A stretch of 64,000 nt of DNA from Paraburkholderia terricola (lineage in GTDB: Bacteria; Pseudomonadota; Gammaproteobacteria; Burkholderiales; Burkholderiaceae), in assembly GCF_900142195.1 (NCBI RefSeq), contig NZ_FRAB01000008.1:167489-231488 (forward strand), written 5' to 3'. Of this stretch, positions 19,735-28,554 are shown one piece after another. The position numbers and the translations under genes are program-made. The notes below the pieces were generated by a model. That model worked only from the letters and a program-made list of their open reading frames with translations. It was not told the DNA's origin and did not search any database. How positions within the stretch are numbered: the first letter of the stretch is position 1; each line of letters opens with the position of its first letter.

Positions 19735-22065
19735 ATGCACAGCATGGACCCGCCCTTGCCGTCCGCCGATGCGTTGTTCGAGCATGCCGCCTGCGGCCTG
19801 CTCGTCGCCGATCCCGACGGCCTCATCCTGCGCGTGAACGCCACGTTCTGCGACTGGCTGGGCTATGGCGCCGGGCAGCTCGCGGGAACCCGCCGCATCG
19901 GCGACCTGCTGAGCAGCGGCGGCAAGGTGCTCTACGAGACGCATTGGGCGCCGCTTCTGCGCACGCAGGGCTCGGTCGCCGAGATCAAGCTGAACATGAT
20001 GCATCGCGACGGCCATACGGTGCCGATGCTGCTCAACGCGGTGCGCCGCCGTCATGGCGACGCGAGCTACCTCGAAGTCGCGGTGCTGGTCGTCGCGGAT
20101 CGCCACAAGTACGAACAGGAATTGCTGCTGGCGCGCCGCAACGCGGAGGCGTCGGTGGCCGCGCATCAACTGGCGCGCAAGGAGTTGCAGGAAAGCCGCG
20201 ACGTGCTGAGTCTCGCGATGCGCGGCGCGCGCATGGGCGCGTGGTCGCACGAGCCGAAGTCGGGCAAGTTCTGGTGGAGCCGCGAACTCGAAGCGCTCGC
20301 GGGATACGCCGAGGGGCGCTTCGCCAACATGCGCGGCGGCTTTTTCGAACTGATTCATCCGGGCGACCTCGCCGCGCTGAACGAGGCCGTCGACCGGGCG
20401 GTGGCAAGCGGCGACGATTACGTCGCGGAATTCCGCTTCCTGCATGCGAGCGGCGACTGGTGCTGGATGGAAGGCCGCGGCCGCGCCACTTACGACGAAC
20501 GCGGCGAGCCGCTGACCATCTACGGCCTCGGCATCGACATTACCGAGCGCAAGGAAGCGCAGACCGTGCTGCTGCGCCAGGCGGCGATTTTCGAGCACCT
20601 GAGCGACGCGATCGTGATCACGGATCTGCGCGGCAACATCACCGATTTCAACGTGGGCGGCGAGCGCATGCTCGGCTATCGCATGGGCGAGATTCTCGGC
20701 AAGCCGGTCTCGATGTTCCACCCGCCGGAAGACGCGCTGCGCATTCGCCGCGAAGCGCTCGCCGCGCTCGCCGCCGAGGGCACGTGGCGCAGCGAACTGC
20801 CGTTCGTGCGGCGCGACGGCTCGCGCGGGGTCTGCGAAACCGTCGTCAAGCCGCTGGCGAACGCGCGTGGCGACGTTTACGGCGCGGTCAGCGTGAACCG
20901 CGACATTACCGAACGCAGACGCGCGGAGCAGCAACTCAAGCGGCTGAATCTCGAACTCTCGAAAGCCGATCGCCGCAAGGACGAATTTCTCGCCACGCTC
21001 GCGCACGAATTGCGCAATCCCCTCGCGCCGATGCGCAACGTGCTCGAAATCTTGCGCCTGAAGGAATTCGCCGATCCGCAACTGAACTGGTCGCGCGACG
21101 TGTTCGACCGGCAATTGCAGCACATGACGCATCTGGTGGACGATCTGCTGGAAGTCTCGCGCATCACGCAGGGCAAGCTCGAATTGCGCAAGCAGCGGCT
21201 CGAACTGGCGCGCTCGATGCAATCGGCAATGGAAGCGGCGCGGCCCACCGTGCAGGCCTCGTCGCATCATTTGAGCGTGACGTTGCCGCGCGAGCCGCTG
21301 TATCTCGACGCCGATCCCACGCGCCTGTCGCAGATGATTTTGAATCTGCTGAACAACGCGGCCAAATACACGCCGCCCGGCGGCAGCATCTCGCTCGCCG
21401 CCGAACGCGAGGGCGACCAGGCGGTGATCGTCGTACGCGATTCCGGCATCGGCATTCCGCCCGAGCATCTGGGCAGCGTGTTCGAAATGTTCTCGCAACT
21501 CGCGCCGGCGCTCGATCGCTCGCAAGGCGGCCTCGGCATCGGGCTTGCGCTGGTGCGCGGCCTCGCCGAACTGCACGGCGGCACGGTCGCGGCGTTCAGC
21601 AGCGGACCCGGCACCGGCAGCGAGTTCGTGATCCGCCTGCCGCTTTCGCACGCGCCGGCCGAGGCGAGCGACGGCGCGCCGCTCGAGACGGCGCCTCAGG
21701 CCGCGCTGCGCGTGGTGATCGTCGACGACAACGCGGACGCCGCCGACAGCCTCGCGATGGTGCTCGGACTGGAAGGCCACGAGGTTCGGACCGCCGGCGA
21801 CGGCATGGCCGGCTTGGCCTTGATCCGCGAGTTCGGTCCGCAAGCGGTGATTCTGGATATCGGCTTGCCGCTGCTGAACGGTTACGAAGTGGCGCGGCGC
21901 ATTCGCGACGAACACGAGGAAGCCGATATTCTGCTGATCGCGGTGACCGGGTGGGGCCAGCAGCAGGACAAGCAAACCGCGGTGGCGGCCGGCTTCGACC
22001 ATCATTTCACCAAGCCGGTCGATCCGCGCGAGTTGCAACGGGTGATGACGCGGCAATCGGCTTGA
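19735..22065 (+). CDS. PAS-PAS-PAS hybrid sensor histidine kinase with receiver domain
   Basis: Soluble hybrid kinase of 776 residues with no membrane span. PAS domains occupy about 12-130, 160-280 and 290-405, the latter two each ending in DITER motifs. HisKA follows, with the phosphorylated His424 in AHELRNPL, then HATPase_c with NNAAKYT, DSGIGIP and GGLGIGLALV, and a C-terminal receiver with Asp708 in VILDIGLPL. This order fits a cytoplasmic sensor of redox, gas or ligand. Starts at TTG 19693, ATG 19699 and ATG 19735 are in frame; a GGGT upstream of 19735 favours the last. A CheY-like protein at 13.4 kb is a possible partner by proximity only. Confidence 0.92.
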   Translation: MHSMDPPLPSADALFEHAACGLLVADPDGLILRVNATFCDWLGYGAGQLAGTRRIGDLLSSGGKVLYETHWAPLLRTQGSVAEIKLNMMHRDGHTVPMLLNAVRRRHGDASYLEVAVLVVADRHKYEQELLLARRNAEASVAAHQLARKELQESRDVLSLAMRGARMGAWSHEPKSGKFWWSRELEALAGYAEGRFANMRGGFFELIHPGDLAALNEAVDRAVASGDDYVAEFRFLHASGDWCWMEGRGRATYDERGEPLTIYGLGIDITERKEAQTVLLRQAAIFEHLSDAIVITDLRGNITDFNVGGERMLGYRMGEILGKPVSMFHPPEDALRIRREALAALAAEGTWRSELPFVRRDGSRGVCETVVKPLANARGDVYGAVSVNRDITERRRAEQQLKRLNLELSKADRRKDEFLATLAHELRNPLAPMRNVLEILRLKEFADPQLNWSRDVFDRQLQHMTHLVDDLLEVSRITQGKLELRKQRLELARSMQSAMEAARPTVQASSHHLSVTLPREPLYLDADPTRLSQMILNLLNNAAKYTPPGGSISLAAEREGDQAVIVVRDSGIGIPPEHLGSVFEMFSQLAPALDRSQGGLGIGLALVRGLAELHGGTVAAFSSGPGTGSEFVIRLPLSHAPAEASDGAPLETAPQAALRVVIVDDNADAADSLAMVLGLEGHEVRTAGDGMAGLALIREFGPQAVILDIGLPLLNGYEVARRIRDEHEEADILLIAVTGWGQQQDKQTAVAAGFDHHFTKPVDPRELQRVMTRQSA

Positions 22066-22119
22066 TCGGCTGCGGGCTTTCGGCGCATGCCTTACCGTCT
22101 CATCGCCTCACCGCCCCAT

Positions 22120-23061
22120 TCAAGCGCCCGACACGTCGATGACGAGCTTGCCGCGCACGTGGCCCTTTTCGAGCCGCGCAAGCGCTTCGGCCGCCGCGTC
22201 GAACGGGAACGTGCCGGCCGTTTTCACCTGCACACGCCCCTTGTCGATCAACGCGCCGATTTCGGCGAGCTGTCTGCCGTTCGGCTGCGCGGTGTAGCGC
22301 TCGGCGCGCGCGCCGCGATCGGCGGCCTCGGTTTGCGAGGGTTCCGTGAGCGTCGAGATCAGCGCGCCGCCGTTCTTGAGCACCGTCCACGAGCGGCGCT
22401 GCGTCTCGCCGCCGATCAGATCGAACACCAGGTCGACGTCGCGCGCGGCGTCCTCGAAACGCTGCGCGCGATAGTCGATCACGTGATCCGCGCCGAGTGC
22501 GCGCACGAATTCGACGCCGTCGCCGGAAGCCGTGGCGAACACTTCCGCGCCCTTGACCTTGGCGAACTGCACGGCGAAGTGGCCGACGCCGCCCGAGCCC
22601 GCATGAATCAGCACGCGCTCGCCGGCTTCGAGACAGCCGTGATCGAACAGACCTTGCCACGCGGTGAGCGCGGCGAGCGGCACGGCGCCCGCGGTGACGA
22701 AATCGATCGTTGACGGACGGCGCGCGAGCGCGCCTCGATCCACCTTGACGAACTGCGCATACGCGCCCTGCCCTTGGCCGACGAAACCATAGACTTCGTC
22801 GCCCTCGCGCCAGTCCTTCACATTCGCGCCCGCGCGCGCGACCACGCCGGCGAAATCGCGGCCGAGCGTATAGGGCAGTTTGTCTTCGCGAATCGCCGGG
22901 TACTGGCCCTCGCGCGTCTTGATGTCGACCGGATTGACGCTGGCCGCGCGCACGCGCACCAGCACTTCATTCGCGCCCGGCTCGGGCACGTCGATCGCTT
23001 CGGCGATGAACACTTCGGGACCGCCGAAGCGGTGAATACGATAGGCACGCATCTGGCTCAT
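22120..23061 (-). CDS. NADP-dependent quinone/zinc-type alcohol oxidoreductase
   Basis: MDR-superfamily enzyme, 313 residues, GroES-like domain first (1-115), then Rossmann domain with HAGSGGVGHFAVQFAK near 150. Structural zinc cysteines are absent, which places it with quinone oxidoreductase/NADPH reductases rather than zinc alcohol dehydrogenases. AAGGAG lies nine bases before the ATG. Five copies of a hexamer occur just upstream in its leader. Substrate not defined by sequence. Confidence 0.9.
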   Translation of the reverse strand: MSQMRAYRIHRFGGPEVFIAEAIDVPEPGANEVLVRVRAASVNPVDIKTREGQYPAIREDKLPYTLGRDFAGVVARAGANVKDWREGDEVYGFVGQGQGAYAQFVKVDRGALARRPSTIDFVTAGAVPLAALTAWQGLFDHGCLEAGERVLIHAGSGGVGHFAVQFAKVKGAEVFATASGDGVEFVRALGADHVIDYRAQRFEDAARDVDLVFDLIGGETQRRSWTVLKNGGALISTLTEPSQTEAADRGARAERYTAQPNGRQLAEIGALIDKGRVQVKTAGTFPFDAAAEALARLEKGHVRGKLVIDVSGA

Positions 23062-23101
23062 GAGTGGCTCCTTGCAAGGCGGGTCGTCGCATGACGCGGT
23101 G

Positions 23102-23131
23102 GTGCGTGTGCGTGTGCGTGTGCGTGTGCGT
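23102..23131. repeat. Hexanucleotide tandem repeat (GTGCGT x5)
   Basis: Five perfect GTGCGT copies lie 41 bp upstream of the oxidoreductase start, between it and the transketolase stop. Slippage here would change promoter or leader length without affecting a protein. Confidence 0.97.
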
Positions 23132-23250
23132 GTCGCGGCGCTTGCGCGGCCCGTGGTTCATCTCACGGACCGCGCAAACCCCGTTCCTTGCAGCGGGCTT
23201 ACGGTCTTGCGGTCTCGCGCGAGCGCACGCATCGCACCACGCTATCGCCC

Positions 23251-25335
23251 CTACTCCTGGCTGCGCTTCGACTGCACGCGCGCGATCTGCTGCTTCGCGG
23301 CCTCGTAGATGCGCTCCGGCGTGAAGCCGAATTTCTTCTTCAGATCGGCAAGCGGCGCGGAAGCGCCGAACGTATGCATCACCACCTGCGCGCCGAGCCG
23401 CCCGACGTAGCGGTCCCAGCCGAGCGTCGCGGCCTGCTCGACGGCCACGCGCGCGTCGAGGTCGGGCGGCAATACCGAGTCCTGATACGCCGCGTCCTGA
23501 CGCTCGAAAATATCCCACGACGGCATCGACACCACGCGCGCCGCGATGCCTTCACTCCTGAGCTTCTCGTACACGTCGACGCATAGCGAAAGTTCGCTGC
23601 CCGTGGCCAGCAACACGACCTGCGGCTTCTCACCGCCGGGTGCATCGGCGAGTACGTACGCGCCCTTCTTGACCCCCTCGGCGGATGCATAGCGGCCGCG
23701 GTCGAGCGTCGGCAACGGCTGGCGCGACACGACGATGCATGACGGCCGCCGCGGATTCGACAGCGCCACGCGCCAGGCTTCGGCTACTTCGTTGGCGTCG
23801 CCGGGACGCAGCACGGTCAGCCCCGGCACGCCGCGCAGCGACGCGAGCTGCTCGATCGGCTGATGCGTCGGACCGTCCTCGCCGACGCCGATCGAATCGT
23901 GCGTGAACACGTAGATCGACGGCACTTCCATGATCGCCGAGAGGCGGATCGGCGGCTTCATGTAGTCGCTGAAAATCAGGAAGGTCGAACCGAACGGCCG
24001 CAGATTCGACAACGCGAGACCGTTCACCACCGCGCCCATCGCATGTTCGCGAATGCCGAAGTGCAGATTGCGCCCGCCATAGTTGTCATGCTCGAAACTG
24101 CCTGCGCCCTCGAACTTCAGATTGGTCTTGGTCGACGGCGCGAGGTCGGCCGCGCCGCCGATCATCCACGGCACGCGCGCGGCAATCGCGTTCAGTACCT
24201 TGCCCGACGATTCGCGCGACGCGACGCCCTTAGCGTCGGCGTCGAAGGTGGGAATGCCGCTGTCCCAGCCTTCGGGCAACTCGTGCGCCTGCATCTGCGC
24301 GAATTCGCGCGACAGCTCGGGATACTGTTTGCCATACGCGTCGTATCGCGCCTGCCATTGCTCGCGCGCCGCCTTGCCGCGCGCGCCGATGCCTTGCGCG
24401 AAACGTTCGTGCACGCCATCCGGCACGTAGAAGAATTTGTCCTCGGGCCAGCCGTAGAACTTCTTGGCGAGCGCCACTTCGTCCACGCCGAGCGCCTCGC
24501 CGTGCGCGGCCGCGGTGTCCTGCTTGTTGGGCGCGCCCCAGCCGATGATGCTGTTGACCACGATCAGCGTCGGCCTGTCCGTGACGCTTTTCGCCTCCAC
24601 CAGCGCGGCTTCGAACGCGGCGGCGTCGTTCGCGTCGTTCACATGCAGCGTGTGCCACTGGTAGCCGCGAAACCGGCTCTCCACGTCGTCGCTGTAGGCG
24701 AGATCGGTGTGGCCTTCGATGGTCACGCGATTGCTGTCGTAGATCCAGATCAGGTTCGACAGCTTCAGATGACCGGCCAGCGACGCGGCTTCGTGCGAGA
24801 TGCCTTCCATCATGTCGCCGTCGCCGCACAGTGCATAGACGCGGTAATCGAACAGCGGCGCATCGGGCTTGTTGAAACGGTTCTCGTACCAGCGCCCCGC
24901 CATCGCCATGCCGACGCTGTTGCCGAGCCCCTGGCCGAGCGGTCCCGTCGTGGTTTCGACGCCGGTGGTCATCCGGTATTCGGGGTGGCCGGGCGTCCTG
25001 CTGTCGATCTGGCGAAAGCGCTCGATGTCGTCGAGCGAGACGGCGGGCGAGCCGGTCGGCTTGCCGTGCTCGTCCACGGCCTTGACGTTGGCCAGATGCA
25101 GCAGCGAATACAGCAGCATCGACGCATGCCCCACCGACAGCACGAAGCGGTCGCGGTTCGGCCACAGCGGCTCGTCCGGGTCATAACGCAAATGGTGCTG
25201 CCACAGATGATAGGCAACCGGGGCGAGCGCCATCGGCGTGCCGGGGTGGCCGGAATTGGCCTTTTGCACGGCGTCCATCGATAGCGTTCGGATCGTGTTG
25301 ATGCACAACTGATCGAGGGCGGGATCGTTTTGCAT
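23251..25335 (-). CDS. tkt: Transketolase
   Basis: Thiamine-diphosphate enzyme of the pentose phosphate pathway and, where present, the Calvin cycle, 694 residues. It has the ThDP motif GDGDMMEG near 155, the catalytic Glu stretch GIREHAMGA near 410, the pyrimidine-binding domain after 350 and the C-terminal domain with GSELSLCVDVYEKL. The start at 25335 has GGAG upstream and matches the family N-terminus (PALDQLCINTIRTLSMDAVQ). It does not sit with gapA or other Calvin genes here, so it may be a second copy. Confidence 0.95.
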   Translation of the reverse strand: MQNDPALDQLCINTIRTLSMDAVQKANSGHPGTPMALAPVAYHLWQHHLRYDPDEPLWPNRDRFVLSVGHASMLLYSLLHLANVKAVDEHGKPTGSPAVSLDDIERFRQIDSRTPGHPEYRMTTGVETTTGPLGQGLGNSVGMAMAGRWYENRFNKPDAPLFDYRVYALCGDGDMMEGISHEAASLAGHLKLSNLIWIYDSNRVTIEGHTDLAYSDDVESRFRGYQWHTLHVNDANDAAAFEAALVEAKSVTDRPTLIVVNSIIGWGAPNKQDTAAAHGEALGVDEVALAKKFYGWPEDKFFYVPDGVHERFAQGIGARGKAAREQWQARYDAYGKQYPELSREFAQMQAHELPEGWDSGIPTFDADAKGVASRESSGKVLNAIAARVPWMIGGAADLAPSTKTNLKFEGAGSFEHDNYGGRNLHFGIREHAMGAVVNGLALSNLRPFGSTFLIFSDYMKPPIRLSAIMEVPSIYVFTHDSIGVGEDGPTHQPIEQLASLRGVPGLTVLRPGDANEVAEAWRVALSNPRRPSCIVVSRQPLPTLDRGRYASAEGVKKGAYVLADAPGGEKPQVVLLATGSELSLCVDVYEKLRSEGIAARVVSMPSWDIFERQDAAYQDSVLPPDLDARVAVEQAATLGWDRYVGRLGAQVVMHTFGASAPLADLKKKFGFTPERIYEAAKQQIARVQSKRSQE

Positions 25336-25682
25336 GAGGACACTCCTTGTTCGGCGATTGAGAACCTGGCCGGCATGCGCGGCGTCGGTGCGTTCGGCGC
25401 GGCGTGTTCGTGGAAGCACGCGCGAGGCGCCGCGGCCGGCTTACGGGTGTGATGCGCGGTGTAGATGCGGGTGTGATGCGCCGATACGCCGAAATGCGCA
25501 GCGTGCGTGACATGCGGCACCGCGTTCGTTCGATGATCGGCGCCGGGTCTTTCAGACGGCTCGCGGCCTGGGGCGGTCGCTGCGATCCGCGTTCGGCATT
25601 GTCTCGGCCTGCGCGATGTCCCGCGCCTTCACTTCTCCCTTCACCTGTCCTTCACTTACGCGCCAGGCGATTTCCGCCCGCA
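25336..25682. other. Intergenic region, no gene seen
   Basis: Separates the cupin gene stop from the transketolase start. It contains a short repeat of GGGTGTGATGCG near 25446 and 25470. No credible ribosome binding site with an open frame was found, and it should hold the tkt promoter. Confidence 0.5.
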
Positions 25683-26228
25683 TCAAGCCGCGTGCAGCCA
25701 GTGTTCGAGCAGCGGGCCATGCTTGCCGTCGACCGGGTCCATCGCGGGGAACGGCAAGGCGTCCATGACCGCCTGTTCGTCGGGTGTGAGCGCTTCGCGG
25801 CGAATGTCCCACTGCTGGCCGCGCGGATAGCCGCCCACCACCTTGAACTGGCGCTCGAACGATTGCATGCAATGGCCGGTGCCGGCGGGCAGCAACAGCG
25901 CGTCGCCCGCGGCGATCGTCACCAGCCTGCCGCCTGGTCCGCCCACGATGACTTCCGCCGAGCCGTCGGCGACGCCGAGCACCTCGTGCGCCGTCGCGTG
26001 GAAATGGTGGTAGTCAAAAATGCGGTCGCGCCATTGCGGCGGCCATTCGTTGCGCTCGAAGAGGATCTCGAAGGCCGCGGCGAGATCGCCGGTGTGCGGC
26101 GACAGCGCGTGGCGATAAATCACGACCGGCAGCTTGCGGTTGTTCGGCACCCAGTCGTGCGGTTCCAGCATGAAGGCTTCGTACTCGGTTTTGACCGCGT
26201 CGAAGCCGTGCTTCGAATCGTTGAACAT
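25683..26228 (-). CDS. Cupin domain protein (YjlB-like)
   Basis: A 181-residue cytosolic protein with the cupin barrel at about 70-140. It shows YHHFHATAHEVLGVADG followed by GDALLLPAGTGHCMQ, the two histidine-bearing cupin motifs that would hold a metal. The full length matches the YjlB-type family, for which no activity is assigned. CAGGAG lies ahead of the ATG. Confidence 0.87.
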   Translation of the reverse strand: MFNDSKHGFDAVKTEYEAFMLEPHDWVPNNRKLPVVIYRHALSPHTGDLAAAFEILFERNEWPPQWRDRIFDYHHFHATAHEVLGVADGSAEVIVGGPGGRLVTIAAGDALLLPAGTGHCMQSFERQFKVVGGYPRGQQWDIRREALTPDEQAVMDALPFPAMDPVDGKHGPLLEHWLHAA

Positions 26229-26663
26229 GGTTAGCTCCTGTGCGTGCTGATGCGGTGGCGCGCTGGCTCTCGGGGGTCGGCTGGGAGTCCGGGTCGAGTT
26301 CGGTCTACGCGTCGAGTTCGGCTACGCGCGATGGCGCTTGCGCGCCGCGCGCTTCCGCGGATCGCAAGCTTACGGACCTCGTGGCGCATTGCGCCATGAG
26401 CTTCCGCGCGTTGCGACTTGCGGCCGTGCGTCCTCGTGCGCTTGCGCGATTCGCATCACGCGGTGTGCGAGCGCGCAACCGTTGCCGCGCCGCATAAAGC
26501 AGGCCTGACCGCGCGCGAACGCGCGACGCGCGAACACCTGCGAGTTCACGCGCCGCTGGACTGCACGATTGCATTGCCGCGCCAGTGAAATTTGCAAACC
26601 GATTTGCAAACCGGGCTGCAAACCGGTCACATCAACCGGCGCGGTCCGCGCGTCACTGCGCCC
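26229..26663. other. Intergenic region with short repeats, no gene seen
   Basis: Contains direct repeats of a CGAGTTCGG(T)CTACGCG unit near 26294 and 26310, and three TTGCAAACCG-like units near 26588-26630. Open frames here lack ribosome binding sites and recognisable motifs. Confidence 0.5.
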
Positions 26664-26834
26664 TCAGCCGCCGCCGATGCCTTGCAGCACTTTCCCCGTG
26701 CCGCCGCATACGGTGCATTGCTCCCCTTCCACCTTGCCGGTGCCGTGACAGGCGCGGCAGATGTCCTCGCCCACGCCGGGCGCGTCAGGCGGTGCTTCGT
26801 CGCCGGGATTGAGCGGCTCGTTGTCCTGTTGCAT
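26664..26834 (-). CDS. Mini zinc-ribbon protein with two CxxCxGxG motifs
   Basis: A 56-residue protein: an acidic linker rich in Asp, Glu and Pro, then CRACHGTGKV and CTVCGGTGKV, the paired cysteine motifs of the DnaJ central zinc domain. They should bind one zinc. No J domain is present. The start at 26834 has GGAGAAAC before it; an upstream in-frame ATG has none. A redox or chaperone-adaptor role is plausible but unproven. The disordered-protein gene ends 53 bases upstream on the same strand, so they may form an operon. Confidence 0.82.
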   Translation of the reverse strand: MQQDNEPLNPGDEAPPDAPGVGEDICRACHGTGKVEGEQCTVCGGTGKVLQGIGGG

Positions 26835-26887
26835 CAGTTTCTCCATGTGGTGTTTGCCTGCATGCGACGGCGCGCCGCGCCGGCGTG

Positions 26888-27178
26888 TCAGCTCTTGCGG
26901 TGCGACGCGTGTCCGCCGCCGCCCGGCGGTTCCGCATGCTCGCCGGTGCCAAGCGGCACCTCCGCGGTTTGCTTCGGACGCTCGCTCGAACGCCGCGGAT
27001 TGGTCTGCTTCGCCACGTCCGTTTGCTCGACCGGCTCGATGCCTAGCGGACTCGGCTCGACGTACTGCGTGCCGCTCGGCTTCGCGCGCGGCTTCGCATC
27101 GGATGCCGCGCCGGGTGCATTGCGGCTCTGGCCGGATTTGCTGTCGTGCGTATCGTGCATATCGTGCGTATCGCGCAT
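26888..27178 (-). CDS. Small disordered hypothetical protein
   Basis: A 96-residue protein without recognisable domain. It opens with a short His-Asp repeat (MRDTHDMHDTHD) and is otherwise rich in Pro, Lys, Arg and Gly, suggesting disorder. A strong GAGGAGGG site eight bases before the ATG at 27178 argues that it is real. It precedes the mini zinc-ribbon gene. Confidence 0.65.
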   Translation of the reverse strand: MRDTHDMHDTHDSKSGQSRNAPGAASDAKPRAKPSGTQYVEPSPLGIEPVEQTDVAKQTNPRRSSERPKQTAEVPLGTGEHAEPPGGGGHASHRKS

Positions 27179-27333
27179 CTCGCCCTCCTCGAATCGGCTC
27201 CATTGGCAGTGCAGCAACATCCGGTCCCTCTCCGCGATGCGTGCCGTGCAGCGTTAACGCGGCGACCTGGCACGGCCGTTGCGGCATAAAACGAGGGAGG
27301 TCCGTAGTCGTTTTTTGTAAAAAGGAGATCCTC

Positions 27334-27570
27334 ATGAGCATCATGACGATTCGCGTGTCCGATAACGAGGTGCAAGTCGAACGAACGGTGTACACGTTCA
27401 CGCAGAAGAGCGACGCCGACGCGTTCCAGCGCTGCCTCGCCGATACTTCGATCGACAACTGCTATAAGAGCCATCCGCCTGTGTCGGTGCGGCCCACGCC
27501 GCCGGGCGAGCGTCCTGACGATCCCGGCCGCGACAGCACCATCTCGCCGTCGCTCGGCGGGATGCCTTGA
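27334..27570 (+). CDS. Small conserved-type hypothetical protein
   Basis: A 78-residue protein with a beta-rich N-terminal half (IMTIRVSDNEVQVERTVYTF) and a proline-rich tail. AAAGGAGAT precedes the ATG at perfect spacing. Divergent from the two small genes to the left. Family not recognised and function unknown. Confidence 0.75.
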   Translation: MSIMTIRVSDNEVQVERTVYTFTQKSDADAFQRCLADTSIDNCYKSHPPVSVRPTPPGERPDDPGRDSTISPSLGGMP

Positions 27571-27625
27571 ATGCCGGTTTGAACGGCGGCCAGCGGGGCC
27601 GCGCTTCGACGCGGCGCGCAACGTA

Positions 27626-27871
27626 TCACTTCTCAGGAGCCGCGCGATCCGCGGCCACGATCTCGCGACCGTAGTCGATCGCGGCGCGGCGCGCCTCGTC
27701 GGCGGTCGCATACGGGCCGATCTCCGGCGCGCCGTCGAACGGAAACAGCACCTTCCGGTCCGCTTTCCTGACGACCTTTAGTCCGCCCACGTAGCGGCCG
27801 TCGCCGGTTCCGTGATAGCTCGCGTAGATCTCGAAATCGTCGTCGGCAACGTCGGCCTTATGTCGCGCCAT
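27626..27871 (-). CDS. Hypothetical protein, DUF6723-like
   Basis: An 81-residue soluble protein with EIYASYHGTGDGRYVGGLKVVRK and ATADEARRAAIDYGREIV, recognised as a short domain repeated in Burkholderia proteomes (DUF6723 by memory). Preceded by AGGG at usable spacing. Convergent with the preceding plus-strand gene. Function unknown. Confidence 0.75.
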   Translation of the reverse strand: MARHKADVADDDFEIYASYHGTGDGRYVGGLKVVRKADRKVLFPFDGAPEIGPYATADEARRAAIDYGREIVAADRAAPEK

Positions 27872-28066
27872 GTGTGATTTCCCTTATCCCTGCACCTTCG
27901 GCGCGTCACGTTATCGTGGGCGGCGCGGTTCGTGCGAACGGTTCGGACGAATAGGCGAGCCGCACCGCGTATGGGGTTTCCAGCAACACGTGTTCCACGC
28001 GATGCGAGCCGATGCCTTAGCGAGCCGATGCCTTATCTAGCGTGGCGATCGCGCTATAGCCGCTAT

Positions 28067-28144
28067 GGCACGAGGGTTGCGAGACAGAGTGCGGACATCG
28101 AATCCGCCTGGCTCGTGTTGCCGGTTCGAGTCCGGTCCCCGGCA
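28067..28144 (+). other. tRNA-like structured segment
   Basis: A perfect T-arm lookalike (stem 28120-28124 with 28132-28136, loop TTCGAGT) follows an anticodon-arm lookalike (stem 28091-28095 with 28103-28107, 7-nt loop CATCGAA). The 5' acceptor half and D arm do not fit well. CACGAG at 28069-28074 pairs instead with CTCGTG at 28112-28117. A tRNA remnant or an unusual RNA is possible; a functional tRNA is not supported. It fills the 317-bp gap at 27872-28188. Confidence 0.35.
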
Positions 28145-28188
28145 CCGGACGTCAACGCGAGCCCGACCGCACGTCACGGAGGTAGACC

Positions 28189-28455
28189 ATGAAGTTGCCC
28201 AGCACGCGCTCGATGCGGAGGCTGCGATTGCATGTACCGACGCCGCCGGAAATCGATCCCGAAACGCCGCCGCCGCCGAACATCGATCCCGATCCGCCGC
28301 CCACGCCCGAGGATGATCCCTCGCACGATCCGCCCGAAGGCGATCCACCCGTCAAGCCGCCGCCCATGCGCGCGAGCCCGGCCGGAGCCGGCCGATTGCG
28401 GCGCGCTCGCAACTTGCGAAGCCGCACTTCATGCGGGCTCGCCGATCGGCAATAG
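28189..28455 (+). CDS. Small proline-rich hypothetical protein
   Basis: An 88-residue protein with a basic start, then repeated Pro-Pro-x-Ile-Asp-Pro units (about 17-60) and a basic C-terminus. GGAGGT precedes the ATG at ideal spacing and a terminator follows immediately, which supports expression. The opposite-strand frame over the same bases lacks such signals. Similar Pro/Asp-rich short proteins are known in Burkholderia but have no assigned role. Confidence 0.65.
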   Translation: MKLPSTRSMRRLRLHVPTPPEIDPETPPPPNIDPDPPPTPEDDPSHDPPEGDPPVKPPPMRASPAGAGRLRRARNLRSRTSCGLADRQ

Positions 28456-28456
28456 A

Positions 28457-28488
28457 AAAGGCGCGCCGGATCGAACCGGCGCGCCTTT
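28457..28488. terminator. Bidirectional hairpin terminator
   Basis: Perfect 13-bp stem (28457-28469 with 28476-28488) with a 6-nt loop and A/T edges. It lies between the proline-rich gene and the convergent cytochrome subunit gene. Confidence 0.85.
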
Positions 28489-28554
28489 CAAATGCCGCAC
28501 ACATCGTGAATCGATATCGACCGATTCACGCTCGCTTCAACTTCAACTTCAATC

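Noticed and set aside
19684..22056. 790-residue minus-strand frame exactly opposite the hybrid kinase
   Set aside because: It mirrors the kinase codons and is rich in Arg, His and Ala with no domain; the kinase has all catalytic motifs.
23863..25284. 473-residue plus-strand frame opposite transketolase
   Set aside because: No motif or binding site; transketolase is certain.
28067..28144. Call of a functional tRNA gene
   Set aside because: The acceptor 5' strand and D arm do not fit and the anticodon loop lacks T33; kept only as a tRNA-like element.
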